In this document: positions 22,246-31,056 of the stretch, one piece after another
Numbering within the stretch: position 1 is the stretch's first letter
How the letters are laid out: each line of letters begins with the position of its first letter
From: Nitrosopumilaceae archaeon
GTDB lineage: Archaea > Thermoproteota > Nitrososphaeria > Nitrososphaerales > Nitrosopumilaceae
NCBI GenBank assembly: GCA_022823825.1
Contig: JAJEHG010000060.1
Coordinates: 1 to 39,629 of the forward strand
DNA length: 39,629 nucleotides
Direction: 5' to 3'
Made by a program: the position numbers and the translations under genes
The notes under the pieces: generated by a model
Databases searched by the model: none
What the model was told of the DNA's origin: nothing
Seen by the model: the letters and a program-made list of their open reading frames with translations, nothing else

Positions 22246-22590
22246 TACGTATGAAAAAAGCCGACGTGCAAAAATACGAACTTCCCAAGCGACGCTGCTT
22301 GATCGGGCTGGCACGCCAGAGGTACGATATTGCACCCTTTTTGCAGCCGCATGCGGCACACGCCCTAGGCCGCCCGCTGTGGCATCCTGCCGCCCCCATT
22401 CTCCGTCACCGCCCGGCCATTGTCCGGCACAGACGCGCCGCCCCGGACTTGCCCATGAGGGTTCGCAAAACATGTGATCCATGGACCCGCAGGACCGCCG
22501 CAAAAAACGGCAGAGTCGCAGGCATGGGCCCGGGCTCGCACAGGTCTGCCTCATATAGCTTAAAATTCAAGCATGCCGGCGTAATACCGT
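22246..22590. other. 345-bp gap before tRNA-Trp
   Basis: A 120-codon plus-strand frame starting MKKADVQKYELPKRRC at about 22251 crosses this gap and runs into the tRNA gene. Its composition after residue 35 (many Arg, Pro, His) looks like a GC-rich shadow, so I do not call it. A TATA-like GCTTAAAATT near 22558-22567 sits about 27 bases before tRNA-Trp and is probably its promoter. I see nothing else. Confidence 0.4.
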
Positions 22591-22740
22591 GGGGTCGTAG
22601 CCTAGCCTGGTAGGGCGACAGTATCTACACAGATCACCGCTAAGGGCTCCAGAGGTAAACTAAGCAAACTGACTCACGGATGATGTAAGTTTGGAGCTGT
22701 AGTGACCCGTAGGTCGCCGGTTCGATTCCGGTCGGCCCCA
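22591..22740 (+). tRNA. tRNA-Trp (anticodon CCA) with two introns
   Basis: Removing two segments gives a perfect 74-base cloverleaf. Acceptor GGGGTCG/CGGCCCC has one wobble and discriminator A. The D arm is GCCT/GGGC, the anticodon stem ACGGG/CCCGT with loop CTCCAGA (anticodon CCA), the variable loop AGGTC, and the T arm GCCGG-TTCGATT-CCGGT. Intron 1 is about 22620-22643 (24 nt, between positions 28 and 29) and contains a small ATCT/AGAT hairpin. Intron 2 is about 22653-22704 (52 nt, canonical 37/38 site) and carries TGGAGC, which pairs with GCTCCA across the 5' splice site, as a bulge-helix-bulge requires. Exact splice points may move by a base or two. CCA is not encoded. A TATA-like GCTTAAAATT is about 27 bases upstream. 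RtcB, encoded at 5213-6667, would seal the exons. Confidence 0.9.
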
Positions 22741-22850
22741 CGTCTACATCACAGCACGGCCACGCGAGCTGCGCGCGGCCTGTATCGTGGTACGGGGCCC
22801 ACTCCATCCCCGCAGCAGCCACCACGGCTCGTCACTGCGCACGGGACAGG

Positions 22851-25145
22851 TCACGCGCCACGCCCGTTCTGCCCCCGCTTGAGCACGTTCAGGGCGGAGC
22901 CCGCCTCAAACCACCCTATCTGGAGCTTGTTGTACGAGTGAGCGAGCAGTATGTCCTCCGACTTGCCGTTCGCATGCGTTACCGTGCATGTGACTGGCCT
23001 GCCGGGCTCCATGTGCGACAGTCCGTGCAGGCTTATGCGGTCGTCCTCCCAGATTCGGTCATAGTCTGTGGGATTTGCAAAGGTCAGGGCCAGCACCCCC
23101 TGCTTTTTGAGGTTGGTCTCGTGTATGCGGGCAAGGCTCCTTGCGATGACCGCGGCGCATCCCAGATACCGCGGCGTCATTGCAGCGTGCTCCCTGCTGC
23201 TGCCCTCGCCATAGTTGTGATCCCCCACTATGACCCACTTTACGCACTGTTCCTTGTACTGCCTTGCGATGGCCGCAAACTGCTCAGTCTTGCCTGTCAG
23301 CGCGTTCTTTCCGGAGCCCACCTCGCCCGTGAACGCGTTGACGGCGCCAAGCAGCAGGTTGTCGCTCAGCCTGTCGAGGTGGCCCCGCAGCGACAGCCAC
23401 GCGCCGGCAGGCGAGATGTGGTCGGTGGTGCACTTGCCGTGGGTCTTTACCATCACGGGCATCTCCTCGTAGTCCTGGCCGTCCCACGACTCAAAGGGCT
23501 CCAGCTTTTGCAGCCTGCCGCTGTCCGGGTTTATCTCGACCCTTACCTTCTCCGCGTCCCCGGGCGCAGGCGGCTCCACGTACACCGAGCCGGGGCCCTC
23601 GAATCCCCGGGGCGGCACCTCGGGCGCCGGCGGGGGCGGCTCGAGCACGTGCCTCGTGCCGTCTGCAGACACGAGCTCGTCTCTCGTGGGGTCAAACGAG
23701 AGCCGTCCCCCCAGCGACAGCGCTATGACCATCTCCGGGCTGCCGATAAAGTTCAGGGTCGAGCGCCTGCCGTCGTTGCGGCCCGGAAAGTTGCGGTTGA
23801 ACGTGGTTACGATGGTGTTCTCGGCGCCGGGCTCGAGCTCGGGCCTGTTCCACTGCCCTATGCAGGGCCCGCAGGCGTTTGCCAAGACGGTCGCGCCGAT
23901 GCCCCGCAGCGACTCCATCTGCCCGTCGCGCTCTATGGTGGCCCGTATCTGCTCGGATCCCGGCGTTACAAGCAGCGGCACCTTTGACGCGATGCCGAGC
24001 CTGCTTGCCTGCTCCGCCAGGCTGGCCGCGCGCGACATGTCCTCGTATGACGAGTTGGTGCAGCTGCCGATCAGCGCCACTGATATCTCGTCGGTGTACG
24101 AGTTTGACTCCACGTCCCCTGCAAGCCCCGAGATGGGCCTTGCCAAATCCGGCGTGTGCGGCCCCACGATGTGGGGCTCCAGCTCGGACAAATCGATCTC
24201 TATTATCTGGTCAAAGTATTTTTTGGGGCCATCCGCGACGCCGGGATCGGCCGTGAGCAGCTCCTGCGCGTACTCGTCTGCCAGCCCCGCGATCTCGGCG
24301 CGCCCGGTCATCTTCAGGTACGCTGACATCCTCTCGTCGTACGGGAACACGGAGCAGGTCGCGCCTATCTCCGCGCCCATGTTCGTGATTGTCGCCTTGC
24401 CCGTGCAGCTTATCGACGAGGCGCCCTCGCCAAAGTATTCCACAATCGAGTTGGTGCCGCCGGATACGGTCAGGATCTCGGCCACCTTTAGTATGACGTC
24501 CTTGGGGGCCGCCCACCCGCGCAGGGAGCCGGTGAGTTTTACTCCGATCATTTTTGGATACAGCAGCTCCCACGGGCTTCCGGCCATCACCTCGGCCGCG
24601 TCAAGCCCCCCGACCCCGACTGCAACCATGCCGAGGCCGCCGGCGTTCGGGGTGTGGGAGTCGGTGCCTATCATCAGCCCCCCCGGGAACGCGTAATTCT
24701 CAAGCACCACTTGGTGTATAATGCCGGCGCCTGGCTTCCAAAAACCGCACCCGTACTTGGCCGCGGCGGTGCGCAGGAACTCAAAGACCTCGTTGTTTTT
24801 GCCAAGCGATGTCCTCATGTCCTCCTCGCCGCCGGACTCGGCCCGTATCAGGTGGTCGCAGTGGACCGTTGTGGGTATTGTAACGCGGCCCAGCCCGGTC
24901 TGCATGAACTGCAGCATCACCATCTGCCCCGTGACATCCTGCAGGGCGACCCTGTCGGGCCTCAGGAACACGTAGTCCTTGCCCCTTGCGATGGGTTCTG
25001 ACGGCGCGCAGTCAAGGTGGCCTGCAAGTATCTTTTCGGCCAGGGTCAGCGGCCCTGCACCAGCCTTACTACTGCGGTACCTCTCCAGCCTCTCGGACAT
25101 TGCGCTGTATGTGTCGTGCACAGTCTCAATCGTGGTCTTGCTCAT
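22851..25145 (-). CDS. acn: Aconitate hydratase
   Basis: Aconitase isomerises citrate and isocitrate through a [4Fe-4S] cluster. From ATG 25145 the protein has 764 aa. The three cluster cysteines are Cys362 (GSCTNSSYEDM) and Cys424/Cys427 (ANACGPCIGQW). Substrate loops GLMIGTDSHTPNAGGLG (near 157-173) and NYGEGSSREHAAMTPRYLG in the C-terminal swivel domain are intact. Length and domain order match the mitochondrial-type aconitases. The frame is open upstream to 25247, but MSKTTIETVHDTYS is the natural start. In thaumarchaea it would serve the incomplete or oxidative citric-acid route supplying 2-oxoglutarate (family knowledge). A Pro/Gly/Glu-rich linker (PPPPAPEVPPRGFEGPG) joins the halves. 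Confidence 0.95.
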   Translation of the reverse strand: MSKTTIETVHDTYSAMSERLERYRSSKAGAGPLTLAEKILAGHLDCAPSEPIARGKDYVFLRPDRVALQDVTGQMVMLQFMQTGLGRVTIPTTVHCDHLIRAESGGEEDMRTSLGKNNEVFEFLRTAAAKYGCGFWKPGAGIIHQVVLENYAFPGGLMIGTDSHTPNAGGLGMVAVGVGGLDAAEVMAGSPWELLYPKMIGVKLTGSLRGWAAPKDVILKVAEILTVSGGTNSIVEYFGEGASSISCTGKATITNMGAEIGATCSVFPYDERMSAYLKMTGRAEIAGLADEYAQELLTADPGVADGPKKYFDQIIEIDLSELEPHIVGPHTPDLARPISGLAGDVESNSYTDEISVALIGSCTNSSYEDMSRAASLAEQASRLGIASKVPLLVTPGSEQIRATIERDGQMESLRGIGATVLANACGPCIGQWNRPELEPGAENTIVTTFNRNFPGRNDGRRSTLNFIGSPEMVIALSLGGRLSFDPTRDELVSADGTRHVLEPPPPAPEVPPRGFEGPGSVYVEPPAPGDAEKVRVEINPDSGRLQKLEPFESWDGQDYEEMPVMVKTHGKCTTDHISPAGAWLSLRGHLDRLSDNLLLGAVNAFTGEVGSGKNALTGKTEQFAAIARQYKEQCVKWVIVGDHNYGEGSSREHAAMTPRYLGCAAVIARSLARIHETNLKKQGVLALTFANPTDYDRIWEDDRISLHGLSHMEPGRPVTCTVTHANGKSEDILLAHSYNKLQIGWFEAGSALNVLKRGQNGRGA

Positions 25146-25324
25146 TATCGTTACGAGCTTGGCGGGGGCCGGCCCGAATTTAACTCTAGACTGCGCCGCC
25201 GCACCGGGATGTCGTGGAGCCGTGTAGCAGGCGCCGCCTTCCAGCAATATACAATTATAAGCAAAAAGCGGCCATACAGGGCGTTGTCAGCCATCCCCAG
25301 CACCGCCCCTAGGAGCCGCGCATA

Positions 25325-25960
25325 ATGGTCAACAAGGGCTTTCCAAAGTTCGGCATGTCGCAGGCCGGCGCGTTCGTGGCGGCCCTCAAGAACTACAACC
25401 TGCCTGACTTTATACTTGCAATGATAGCAAAGGAATGCAAGTCCGACCTTCTGGAGCGCGGCAGGATAGACGATCGCCTGCAGAGCATGAACGACGAGGC
25501 GCTCTCTATGCTCCACCGCATATTCGTAGAGTGCGAGGAGGACGAGGCAGGCAAGTACGCCCAGTACAGGTTCTACGCGTTCGTCTCAAGTGTGTACCAC
25601 AAGTGCACCGTGCTGGTCAACGAGACGATACCCGGCGCGTCGGGCAAGAACCACCGCGTGCAGGTCGCCGTAAAGAACGCGGGCGGCGTGTACATCGCAG
25701 TCGCCACGAACAAGGCCACCGGCAACCCGGTGGGCGCAAAGGACACGGAGAGGTTCTACAAGGTGGTCGACGACATAAAGAGCGGCGAGCAGGGGACCAT
25801 GCTGACTGACGCCATATACGGGTCCTCCACCGGGTTCAAGAGGGACGCCACCAAGGAGCTTGCAAGGCTCAACGGCCAGAGGCCGGACGACCCGGAGAAC
25901 AGACTGGAGTTCAAGGCGGCAAACTTTGAGAATACCATATACTCTGTGACCAAGTGCTGA
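25325..25960 (+). CDS. Conserved-looking hypothetical protein (211 aa)
   Basis: I do not recognise this protein. It has a helical first half (AGAFVAALKNYNLPDFILAM, IAKECKSDLLERGRI, MLHRIFVECEEDEAGKYAQY), then a beta section (CTVLVNETIPGASGKNHRV, then GGVYIAVATNKATGN) and a C-terminal region with scattered charge ending in a cysteine. Codon use matches the core genes, so it is likely a native gene. TATA-like sequence (ACAATTATAAGC near 25250-25261) lies about 70 bases upstream, too far to decide a start; the ATG at 25325 is the first in frame. It converges with the next gene with no gap, and the two stop codons abut. Confidence 0.7.
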   Translation: MVNKGFPKFGMSQAGAFVAALKNYNLPDFILAMIAKECKSDLLERGRIDDRLQSMNDEALSMLHRIFVECEEDEAGKYAQYRFYAFVSSVYHKCTVLVNETIPGASGKNHRVQVAVKNAGGVYIAVATNKATGNPVGAKDTERFYKVVDDIKSGEQGTMLTDAIYGSSTGFKRDATKELARLNGQRPDDPENRLEFKAANFENTIYSVTKC

Positions 25961-26551
25961 TCAGCCTGATTCGAGCGCGGACGCGTCCACGACAAGGAAC
26001 GACGGCCTCTCCTCCGTAACCTTGTGCGAGCCGTCATACTGGACAAACTCCAGCTGCGAGAACACATGTTTCGTCCACAGGTCGTGCACGTCCTGTATGT
26101 GGCGCTTGTTACCCTTCATGCGCAGCATCTCGTGCAGTATCTGGTGCGACACGACGGTGCAGTTTTTCTCCGCGAAGAACAGGTCGGCGTCCTCCTCGGA
26201 TATGTCCGCATCCTTGGGGGACTGCCAGTACGCCATGCCAAAGTTCTCGGCGTGGTACCCCTCGCACGTACAGTCCGTCCAGATGGGCCTAAAGTACGTG
26301 AGGTAAAAGTGGTAGGTCTCCTTGCCGCGGTGCTCGTGGTCCCTGACGAGCGTGTGCATGTTTATGCGGTCGAACACGCCGCGGGGGTTTGCGACAAGCT
26401 CGTCGCACCTGACCTCGTATGAGATGCCGAACTTTTCGCGTATCCAGGAGCCGTAGAACGCGGCCATCCTCTGGACGTAGTTGTAGTCGCGGCCCGAGGC
26501 GGCCCTGTTCTGCTCGTGCTTTGTGACGAATATGAAGTGGAGCACGGGCAT
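25961..26551 (-). CDS. Hypothetical protein with clustered His/Cys residues (196 aa)
   Basis: No family is recognised. The sequence is rich in aromatic residues and has candidate metal-binding groups: CTCEGYHAENFG in the middle and, near the C-terminus, VVSHQILHEMLRMKGNKRHI followed by DVHDLWTKHVF, which place five His within about 25 residues. Early stretches FIFVTKHEQNR and RMAAFYGSWIREKFGISYEV look like an alpha/beta domain start. A metalloprotein role is a guess. The start could be ATG 26551 (MPVLHFIF) or an internal Met (MAAFYGSW). It is tail-to-tail with the 211-aa gene. Confidence 0.65.
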   Translation of the reverse strand: MPVLHFIFVTKHEQNRAASGRDYNYVQRMAAFYGSWIREKFGISYEVRCDELVANPRGVFDRINMHTLVRDHEHRGKETYHFYLTYFRPIWTDCTCEGYHAENFGMAYWQSPKDADISEEDADLFFAEKNCTVVSHQILHEMLRMKGNKRHIQDVHDLWTKHVFSQLEFVQYDGSHKVTEERPSFLVVDASALESG

Positions 26552-26665
26552 TGCGTGTGCTGTGTTTGGGTGGGTTATTGATGTTGTCGTGTCACTTGTA
26601 AGCGGTGGGAGCCCGTAGCCGCCCGCTACTACATATGGAAGTGAGAAAAAATCATAGTGCGCGGC

Positions 26666-26905
26666 TCATGACTGGCCCTCGATGCCCATCAGGGTGAGCG
26701 TCGAGCGGATCTTTTCGATCTTCCTGATCTTCCAGGTGATCGTCTCCCTGAGCTTTTCGACCGTCTCGGACTCGATCTTTGCCAGTATGTCATACGCACC
26801 AAACGTGCCGTGAACCTCGATGACGCCCTCAAGACCCTTCAACTGGTTGATGATGTCCTCCTCGGAGCCCAGCTCACAGTTTATCAAGACATACGCTGTT
26901 GCCAT
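26666..26905 (-). CDS. Stand-alone Lrp/AsnC-type ligand-binding domain protein
   Basis: The 79-aa product begins MATAYVLINCELGSEEDIIN and continues GVIEVHGTFGAYDILAKIES, a complete RAM/SAM (Lrp/AsnC effector-binding) domain without any helix-turn-helix. Such small proteins form dimers or octamers, bind amino acids or other small ligands, and may modulate full-length Lrp regulators. Start 26905 is preferred to 26965 because it begins with the first beta strand and a TATA-like TTGATATATG lies about 24 bases upstream. Confidence 0.85.
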   Translation of the reverse strand: MATAYVLINCELGSEEDIINQLKGLEGVIEVHGTFGAYDILAKIESETVEKLRETITWKIRKIEKIRSTLTLMGIEGQS

Positions 26906-27002
26906 GGCAGCTGTCAATACGGGGCATATATCAACAGTTCGCGCGGCAGCGTGTGCGGCCGGCACGGCCTGCGCGCTACAGTGCCAGTGGCTGGGCCGCT
27001 GC

Positions 27003-27425
27003 TCAGGGGCCGTCCTGCTGCTCTGACATCCGGATTACCTCGTCCCACACGTCCTTGGGGACCGGCATGACGGACAGGCGCGATATGCGCAGGAGGTCCC
27101 ATCCTGCCATCTTCTTGTTCTGCTTGATCTCCGCCAGCGTGACGGGCCTCTTCAGCGGCTTCTTGTACTTTACGTCCACCACCACGAACCGCTCGTCTGC
27201 CTCCTCTGGATTCGGGTACGGCTCTGACGTAACCTGCATGATTCCGACTGCCCTCTTCTCCTTGCCCGTGTGATAGAACAGCACTAGGTCGCCGGGCCCC
27301 ATGTTGCGTATGTGCTTGAGCGCCAGGTTGTTGTGGACGCCGTCCCACATGGTGGTGCGGTCGCGTTTCAACTGCTCAAACGAGTAGGCGCTCGGTTCCT
27401 GCTTTGCAAGCCAGCGGTTTGCCAA
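27003..27425 (-). CDS. EVE-domain (PUA-like) protein
   Basis: The 140-aa protein matches the EVE domain: RWLAKQEPSAYSFEQLKRD, then TTMWDGVHNNLALKHIRNM, GDLVLFYHTGKEKRAVGIMQ, a central strand FVVVDVKYKKPLKRPVTL, and the end MAGWDLLRISRLSVMPV. EVE domains relate to PUA and YTH folds and are thought to bind modified nucleotides in RNA or DNA. This is a single-domain protein of normal length (family about 140-150 aa). The start at 27425 gives MANRWLAK, the usual beginning. It lies about 100 bases upstream of the Lrp-like gene on the same strand. Confidence 0.9.
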   Translation of the reverse strand: MANRWLAKQEPSAYSFEQLKRDRTTMWDGVHNNLALKHIRNMGPGDLVLFYHTGKEKRAVGIMQVTSEPYPNPEEADERFVVVDVKYKKPLKRPVTLAEIKQNKKMAGWDLLRISRLSVMPVPKDVWDEVIRMSEQQDGP

Positions 27426-27776
27426 CGCGTCGCGTGGCGCGGCCCCCGCTATATGGCTTGGGATTGTTCCCCAGTTCTGACTCGCGCGGGATCATCGGTG
27501 CTTTAGCCAAACCCTCACCAGGTTCTCTAACCGGGGGTCGCCCTCTGTGTAGCACGCCTGGGTGAACCGAAAGTCACCGGCATCGATACGATCGCATCAT
27601 CCCGGTCCGTCTGCGTGCTTGCTCTTGGGCGACACGCGTTGCGCAGCCGATCTAAAAAGGATTTAGAATACGCTGCCTCTTGCTTGCTGGACGCGCCCAA
27701 GATCGACTTATTCGGTCTGTTATTCTTCCAGCCGCCCATAATGTCACGTTACGTGGTATTGTTTGAAGGCTCGTCT
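27426..27776. other. 351-bp gap, no confident gene
   Basis: A 70-codon minus-strand frame (27527-27739, MGGWKNNRPNKSILGASSKQ) is the best candidate, with only a weak AT-rich block (TTCAAACAATACC) about 25 bases before it and no family resemblance. The C-terminal part is Arg/Pro/Thr-rich as in chance GC-rich frames. I do not call it. Confidence 0.35.
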
Positions 27777-28691
27777 TCAGGCAGGCGGTGAGCCGACCAG
27801 ACGCGCTATGCCGTCTTTCAGCTCAGTGGAATGTATCCATGGTATGGAGCGCGCCGTCAGTGACGTGTCGGCCCTGCTCTCGCGCACGTCCCCCTCCAGT
27901 GGATCCGCGTACTCCGGGGCCACATCCACGCCATAGGCCTGAATCATAACCTGAGCCAGCTCGTTTATGGTGGCGCTCCTGCCCGTCCCCACGTTGAAGA
28001 AGCCGTCGCGCGTATCGCTGGCCATGGCAGCCAAGTTGGCCGACGCCACGTCCTCCACGTACACAAAGTCGCGCGACTGGGAGCCGTCCCCGTTGACCAC
28101 CGGCGGCCTGCCCCCCTCCAGCCTCCTCATAAACTGGGTTATCACCCCCGCATACGCGCTGGTCTGGCCTACCCCGTACACGTTAAAGTATCTCAGTCCA
28201 ATTACCCCGGCCCCGCCCGTCATGTACTCTTGGGATATGATCTCGGCCTCTGCCTTGGTGGCGCCGTAGGGGTTTATGGGCGTACGGGACGCGTCCTCCT
28301 CGCGCATCGGCATGCGTTTGGCGTCTCCGTACACGCTGGCGCTGCTGGCGTACACGACCCTTGCCCCGTGCCTCTTTGCCACGTCAAGGACGTTCCTTGT
28401 GCCGTTCACGTTCACGTCCTGGTACTCGTCCCTCATGTCAAACGATTGCTGGACCGACACGAGGGCCGCCTCGTGGAACACGCCGTCACATCCGCCCGTA
28501 GCGGACTCCAGGGCGTCCAGATCCCGGATGTCGGCCTTTGTGAACTCTATCCTGTCCATGATGCCGAGCAGCCTGTCCTTGGAGCCCGCATGCAGGTTGT
28601 CCAGCACCCGCACCGAGTGCCCTGCGGCAAGCAGGGCCCTTGCTATGTGGCTTCCGATAAAGCCGGCCCCGCCGGTCACCAGGTATCTCAT
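27777..28691 (-). CDS. NAD-dependent sugar-nucleotide epimerase/dehydratase
   Basis: This 304-aa extended short-chain dehydrogenase begins MRYLVTGGAGFIGSHIARAL with the NAD-binding GxxGxxG. It has ADIRDLDAL (adenine-binding Asp), the catalytic Ser in VVYASSASVYGD, the YxxxK pair in NPYGATKAEAE, and substrate residues RYFNVYGVGQ and GDGSQSRDFVYVEDVA. This is the GalE/UDP-glucose (or UDP-GlcNAc) 4-epimerase type; exact sugar unknown. ATG 28691 starts the family sequence. A GAGGAG purine tract 10 or so bases before it may be a ribosome-binding site, and TATA-like AATTATAAC lies about 41 bases upstream, implying a short leader. It opens the surface-glycan locus. Confidence 0.9.
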   Translation of the reverse strand: MRYLVTGGAGFIGSHIARALLAAGHSVRVLDNLHAGSKDRLLGIMDRIEFTKADIRDLDALESATGGCDGVFHEAALVSVQQSFDMRDEYQDVNVNGTRNVLDVAKRHGARVVYASSASVYGDAKRMPMREEDASRTPINPYGATKAEAEIISQEYMTGGAGVIGLRYFNVYGVGQTSAYAGVITQFMRRLEGGRPPVVNGDGSQSRDFVYVEDVASANLAAMASDTRDGFFNVGTGRSATINELAQVMIQAYGVDVAPEYADPLEGDVRESRADTSLTARSIPWIHSTELKDGIARLVGSPPA

Positions 28692-29026
28692 ACGTAGTGG
28701 CTCCTCGCACGCCCTGAATTCGGCCGGGTTATAATTCGCGCGGCACCGCGTTCTCTGAAAGCAGCGGCCGCCTGCTTGACGCATTTGCGGCGTCTGTGGA
28801 CATCACAAGTCTGGCCGTATAGTTACATGATCCTGCCGCCCTCTATGATGAATCCAAGACGGCCGGACTGGGTTCCGTCATTGTCGGATTTTTGCGGACT
28901 TTATTTGTCTAAACAGCATCGTCAGCCACCTTCAACCAAGAAACCGTGACAAAACTCACCCTTCTGAATTTTTTGGTTGTATATGAATTGATGAACGTCA
29001 CTATATATACCGTCTAACATTCTGAA
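28692..29026. promoter_or_regulatory. 335-bp divergent intergenic region with two promoters
   Basis: This region separates the epimerase (minus) from a glycosyltransferase-like gene (plus). TATA-like AATTATAAC (minus, near 28732) and CTATATATAC (plus, 29001-29010, about 22 bases before ATG 29027) are the likely promoters. The right half is clearly AT-richer, marking the composition change into the next gene. No gene is seen in it. Confidence 0.5.
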
Positions 29027-30067
29027 ATGAGGCAGATGAGTAAAAAAACAAGAATCGTATTTTTATATAAATCCTCAGATCCATTCTTTACCGGACACCA
29101 CTCTGATAATACGAGCTATGAATTTTTGATCATGGCCATGCAAAATAACAAAAACATAGACTATAACATCATTCCAGTATCGCATGAGTATGACGTTGGA
29201 AAATTAAAAAACAAGTGCGATGCCGTCATTCTTGCAGGTTTTCGTGACTATAACATGCCCAAAATACATGGCCTCAAGGCACTCAACGTGCCGATACTTG
29301 CTCGTATAGGAGACTTTCATGATGTGACACGGTATGGCATCGGGGAAGACAATTACGACGATTACGGCATCAGCTGCACATTTAATTTCATGAGTGAAAA
29401 ATATTTTTACGAATATTATCCCGCACACATGAATTACAGGGAAATTTTCTTTGGAATTGATCCACCGTTATATGAAAACTTAACACCTTACGAGGATAGA
29501 ATAAAGCACAAAATTCTAGTTTCCGGGGCAATTCAACGTTATCCATACAAGCCTATTATGATATACAGGCGCATTAGATATTTTATGAAAGACATTTTTA
29601 AAAACCCAGAGAAATTACCGTTAAAGACGCGTGTATTGCACCAGCGCCCGCCCTTCTATCATTATTATAAATTAAGATCTGATTGTAGCCATCTCGGATA
29701 CGTCGAATATGGACGCAGGATAGAAAACGAGTCATATCCCATGATGCTGTCTAGATACAGGGGGGCCATCGCGGCCACTACGTACTATCCCACCATAAAA
29801 TACTGGGAAATTGCGGCCGCAGGCTGCCTCACATTCATGGAAATCACGGATAAAAATCATGGCTCGTACTTGGGATTCCAAGACAAGAAAGACTGCATCG
29901 TGATAAACGAGGACAATTACAAGGATCGCTTTGAGGAATATCTGGCAGATACCGACAATCCCACGTGGCAAAGAATCGCGGAGGCGGGGAGAAGCTACGC
30001 CATGCGGAAATTTAACAACAACAAAGCTGTGGAAGACATACTAGGGTTGATTGAAGAATTGTCATAG
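29027..30067 (+). CDS. Probable glycosyltransferase (GT-B-like), AT-rich
   Basis: The 346-aa protein reads like a GT-B-fold glycosyltransferase of the 'glycosyl transferase family 1-like' kind with a C-terminal domain. HLGYVEYGRRIENESYPMML is followed by RYRGAIAATTYYPTIKYWEI and AAAGCLTFMEITDKNHG, resembling the donor-binding pattern in which the chosen subunit is displayed as 'E-x-x-A-A-G'. It ends with DRFEEYLADTDNPTWQRIAE and a typical RSYAMRKFNNNKAVEDI tail. The N-terminal half (RIVFLYKSSDPFF, AVILAGFRDYNMPKIHG) fits the acceptor domain. Codons are AT-rich, unlike most of the window, suggesting recent acquisition. Start could be ATG 29027 or 29036. Confidence 0.7.
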   Translation: MRQMSKKTRIVFLYKSSDPFFTGHHSDNTSYEFLIMAMQNNKNIDYNIIPVSHEYDVGKLKNKCDAVILAGFRDYNMPKIHGLKALNVPILARIGDFHDVTRYGIGEDNYDDYGISCTFNFMSEKYFYEYYPAHMNYREIFFGIDPPLYENLTPYEDRIKHKILVSGAIQRYPYKPIMIYRRIRYFMKDIFKNPEKLPLKTRVLHQRPPFYHYYKLRSDCSHLGYVEYGRRIENESYPMMLSRYRGAIAATTYYPTIKYWEIAAAGCLTFMEITDKNHGSYLGFQDKKDCIVINEDNYKDRFEEYLADTDNPTWQRIAEAGRSYAMRKFNNNKAVEDILGLIEELS

Positions 30068-30099
30068 TTGGCTGCCTGCCGAGATTAGTTGGCTTCCCG

Positions 30100-31056
30100 T
30101 CACTTCTCTGAGAGCAGCTCCATGTACATCTTTTCATACTTCGATATGACCGCGCTCCACACCAACTGACTTGTCACGTATTTGTAAGCCGTCTCCACAA
30201 TATCAGACGTTGGTATGGAACCATCAAGGATGCCATTTATGACATCTGCCATGCGTCCGGCATCGTCTAGCTCCACCAAGAATCCTGTCTTGCCGTCCTC
30301 CACCAGCTCGGGGACGCCACCGACCGACGTGGCCACCACCGGAACCCGCAGATAGAATGCTTCCTTTACAGCGGTGGGAAGGCTCTCCATTCTTGATGGA
30401 AGCACCATGACGGATGACTCTGTCAGGACGGACATCGCGTCTCGCCATTTTAGATCCGTGCAGTAGCGTACAGTACCGTGTATGTCCTGCTCGATACCCC
30501 TCAGTATATCGATCCCTTTTTCGTAGCTGTCACGCCCCACGTACGCTACCTGACCTGCTCGCTTTTGAGTACCTGTAAGACCCTCGAACATGGCGGGGTC
30601 TATGGCTGACGGCAGATATGCAAAATTATACCCCATGGTACCGTATTCTGCCGCCGTCCTTTTAGAATCCGTGGTCAGGACATCGGCCCACCCAAAGGCT
30701 TTGGTTTCGGCTGCATCTGCAAGTCTTGCGGCAGAGCGTGAGTGTATCATACCCATCTGCTCACCGTATACGCCATGTACGGAAAGCACTTTTTTTGCTG
30801 CTTTTGCGTACCGCATGGGGAGCGCCGACGGTACGTTAAAGGCGTGAACTATGTCGTACCGTTTGCTTGTCACGAGTGTCTTAAGGGTGGCCAAAATGGC
30901 AAAGCTGGGGTTTTTGAGGTTTTTTATTGGTATGTGAGGTACTTTCAGTAGATCTACATCGTGACCGCGTCTTTGAAGCTGATCGGCCAGCATGGCCGCA
31001 TGGCCACCTATGCCGTCAACATATCGTGAGGATATGAAAAGTAGCTGCACAATCAT
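30100..31056 (-). CDS. Glycosyltransferase family 4-type
   Basis: This 318-aa GT-B protein has the GT4 order. An N-terminal acceptor domain holds SSRYVDGIGGHAAMLADQLQ and a His-containing VLSVHGVYGEQMG. A C-terminal donor domain holds GQVAYVGRDSYEKGIDIL, VMVLPSRMESLPTAVKEAFY with the E-x7-E type region, and VPVVATSVGGVPELVEDGKT then GFLVELDDAGRMAD. It probably transfers a sugar from a nucleotide donor onto a lipid-linked glycan at the cytoplasmic face. It is a little shorter than typical GT4 enzymes (about 350-380 aa). It converges with the preceding gene, 32 bases apart. Confidence 0.9.
   Translation of the reverse strand: MIVQLLFISSRYVDGIGGHAAMLADQLQRRGHDVDLLKVPHIPIKNLKNPSFAILATLKTLVTSKRYDIVHAFNVPSALPMRYAKAAKKVLSVHGVYGEQMGMIHSRSAARLADAAETKAFGWADVLTTDSKRTAAEYGTMGYNFAYLPSAIDPAMFEGLTGTQKRAGQVAYVGRDSYEKGIDILRGIEQDIHGTVRYCTDLKWRDAMSVLTESSVMVLPSRMESLPTAVKEAFYLRVPVVATSVGGVPELVEDGKTGFLVELDDAGRMADVINGILDGSIPTSDIVETAYKYVTSQLVWSAVISKYEKMYMELLSEK

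Noticed and set aside
22251-22613. 120-codon frame between hicA remnant and tRNA-Trp
   Set aside because: Composition turns Arg/Pro/His-rich as in chance frames, and it runs into the tRNA gene; no promoter-like block near its start.
22591-22740. Alternative readings of the split tRNA as Gln or Pro
   Set aside because: A single intron read as Gln leaves a 15-base variable loop; Pro needs a mismatched anticodon stem. Only Trp with two introns gives all stems paired and normal loop sizes.
27527-27739. 70-codon minus-strand ORF between EVE and epimerase genes
   Set aside because: Only a weak upstream AT block, no family resemblance and a chance-like C-terminal half.
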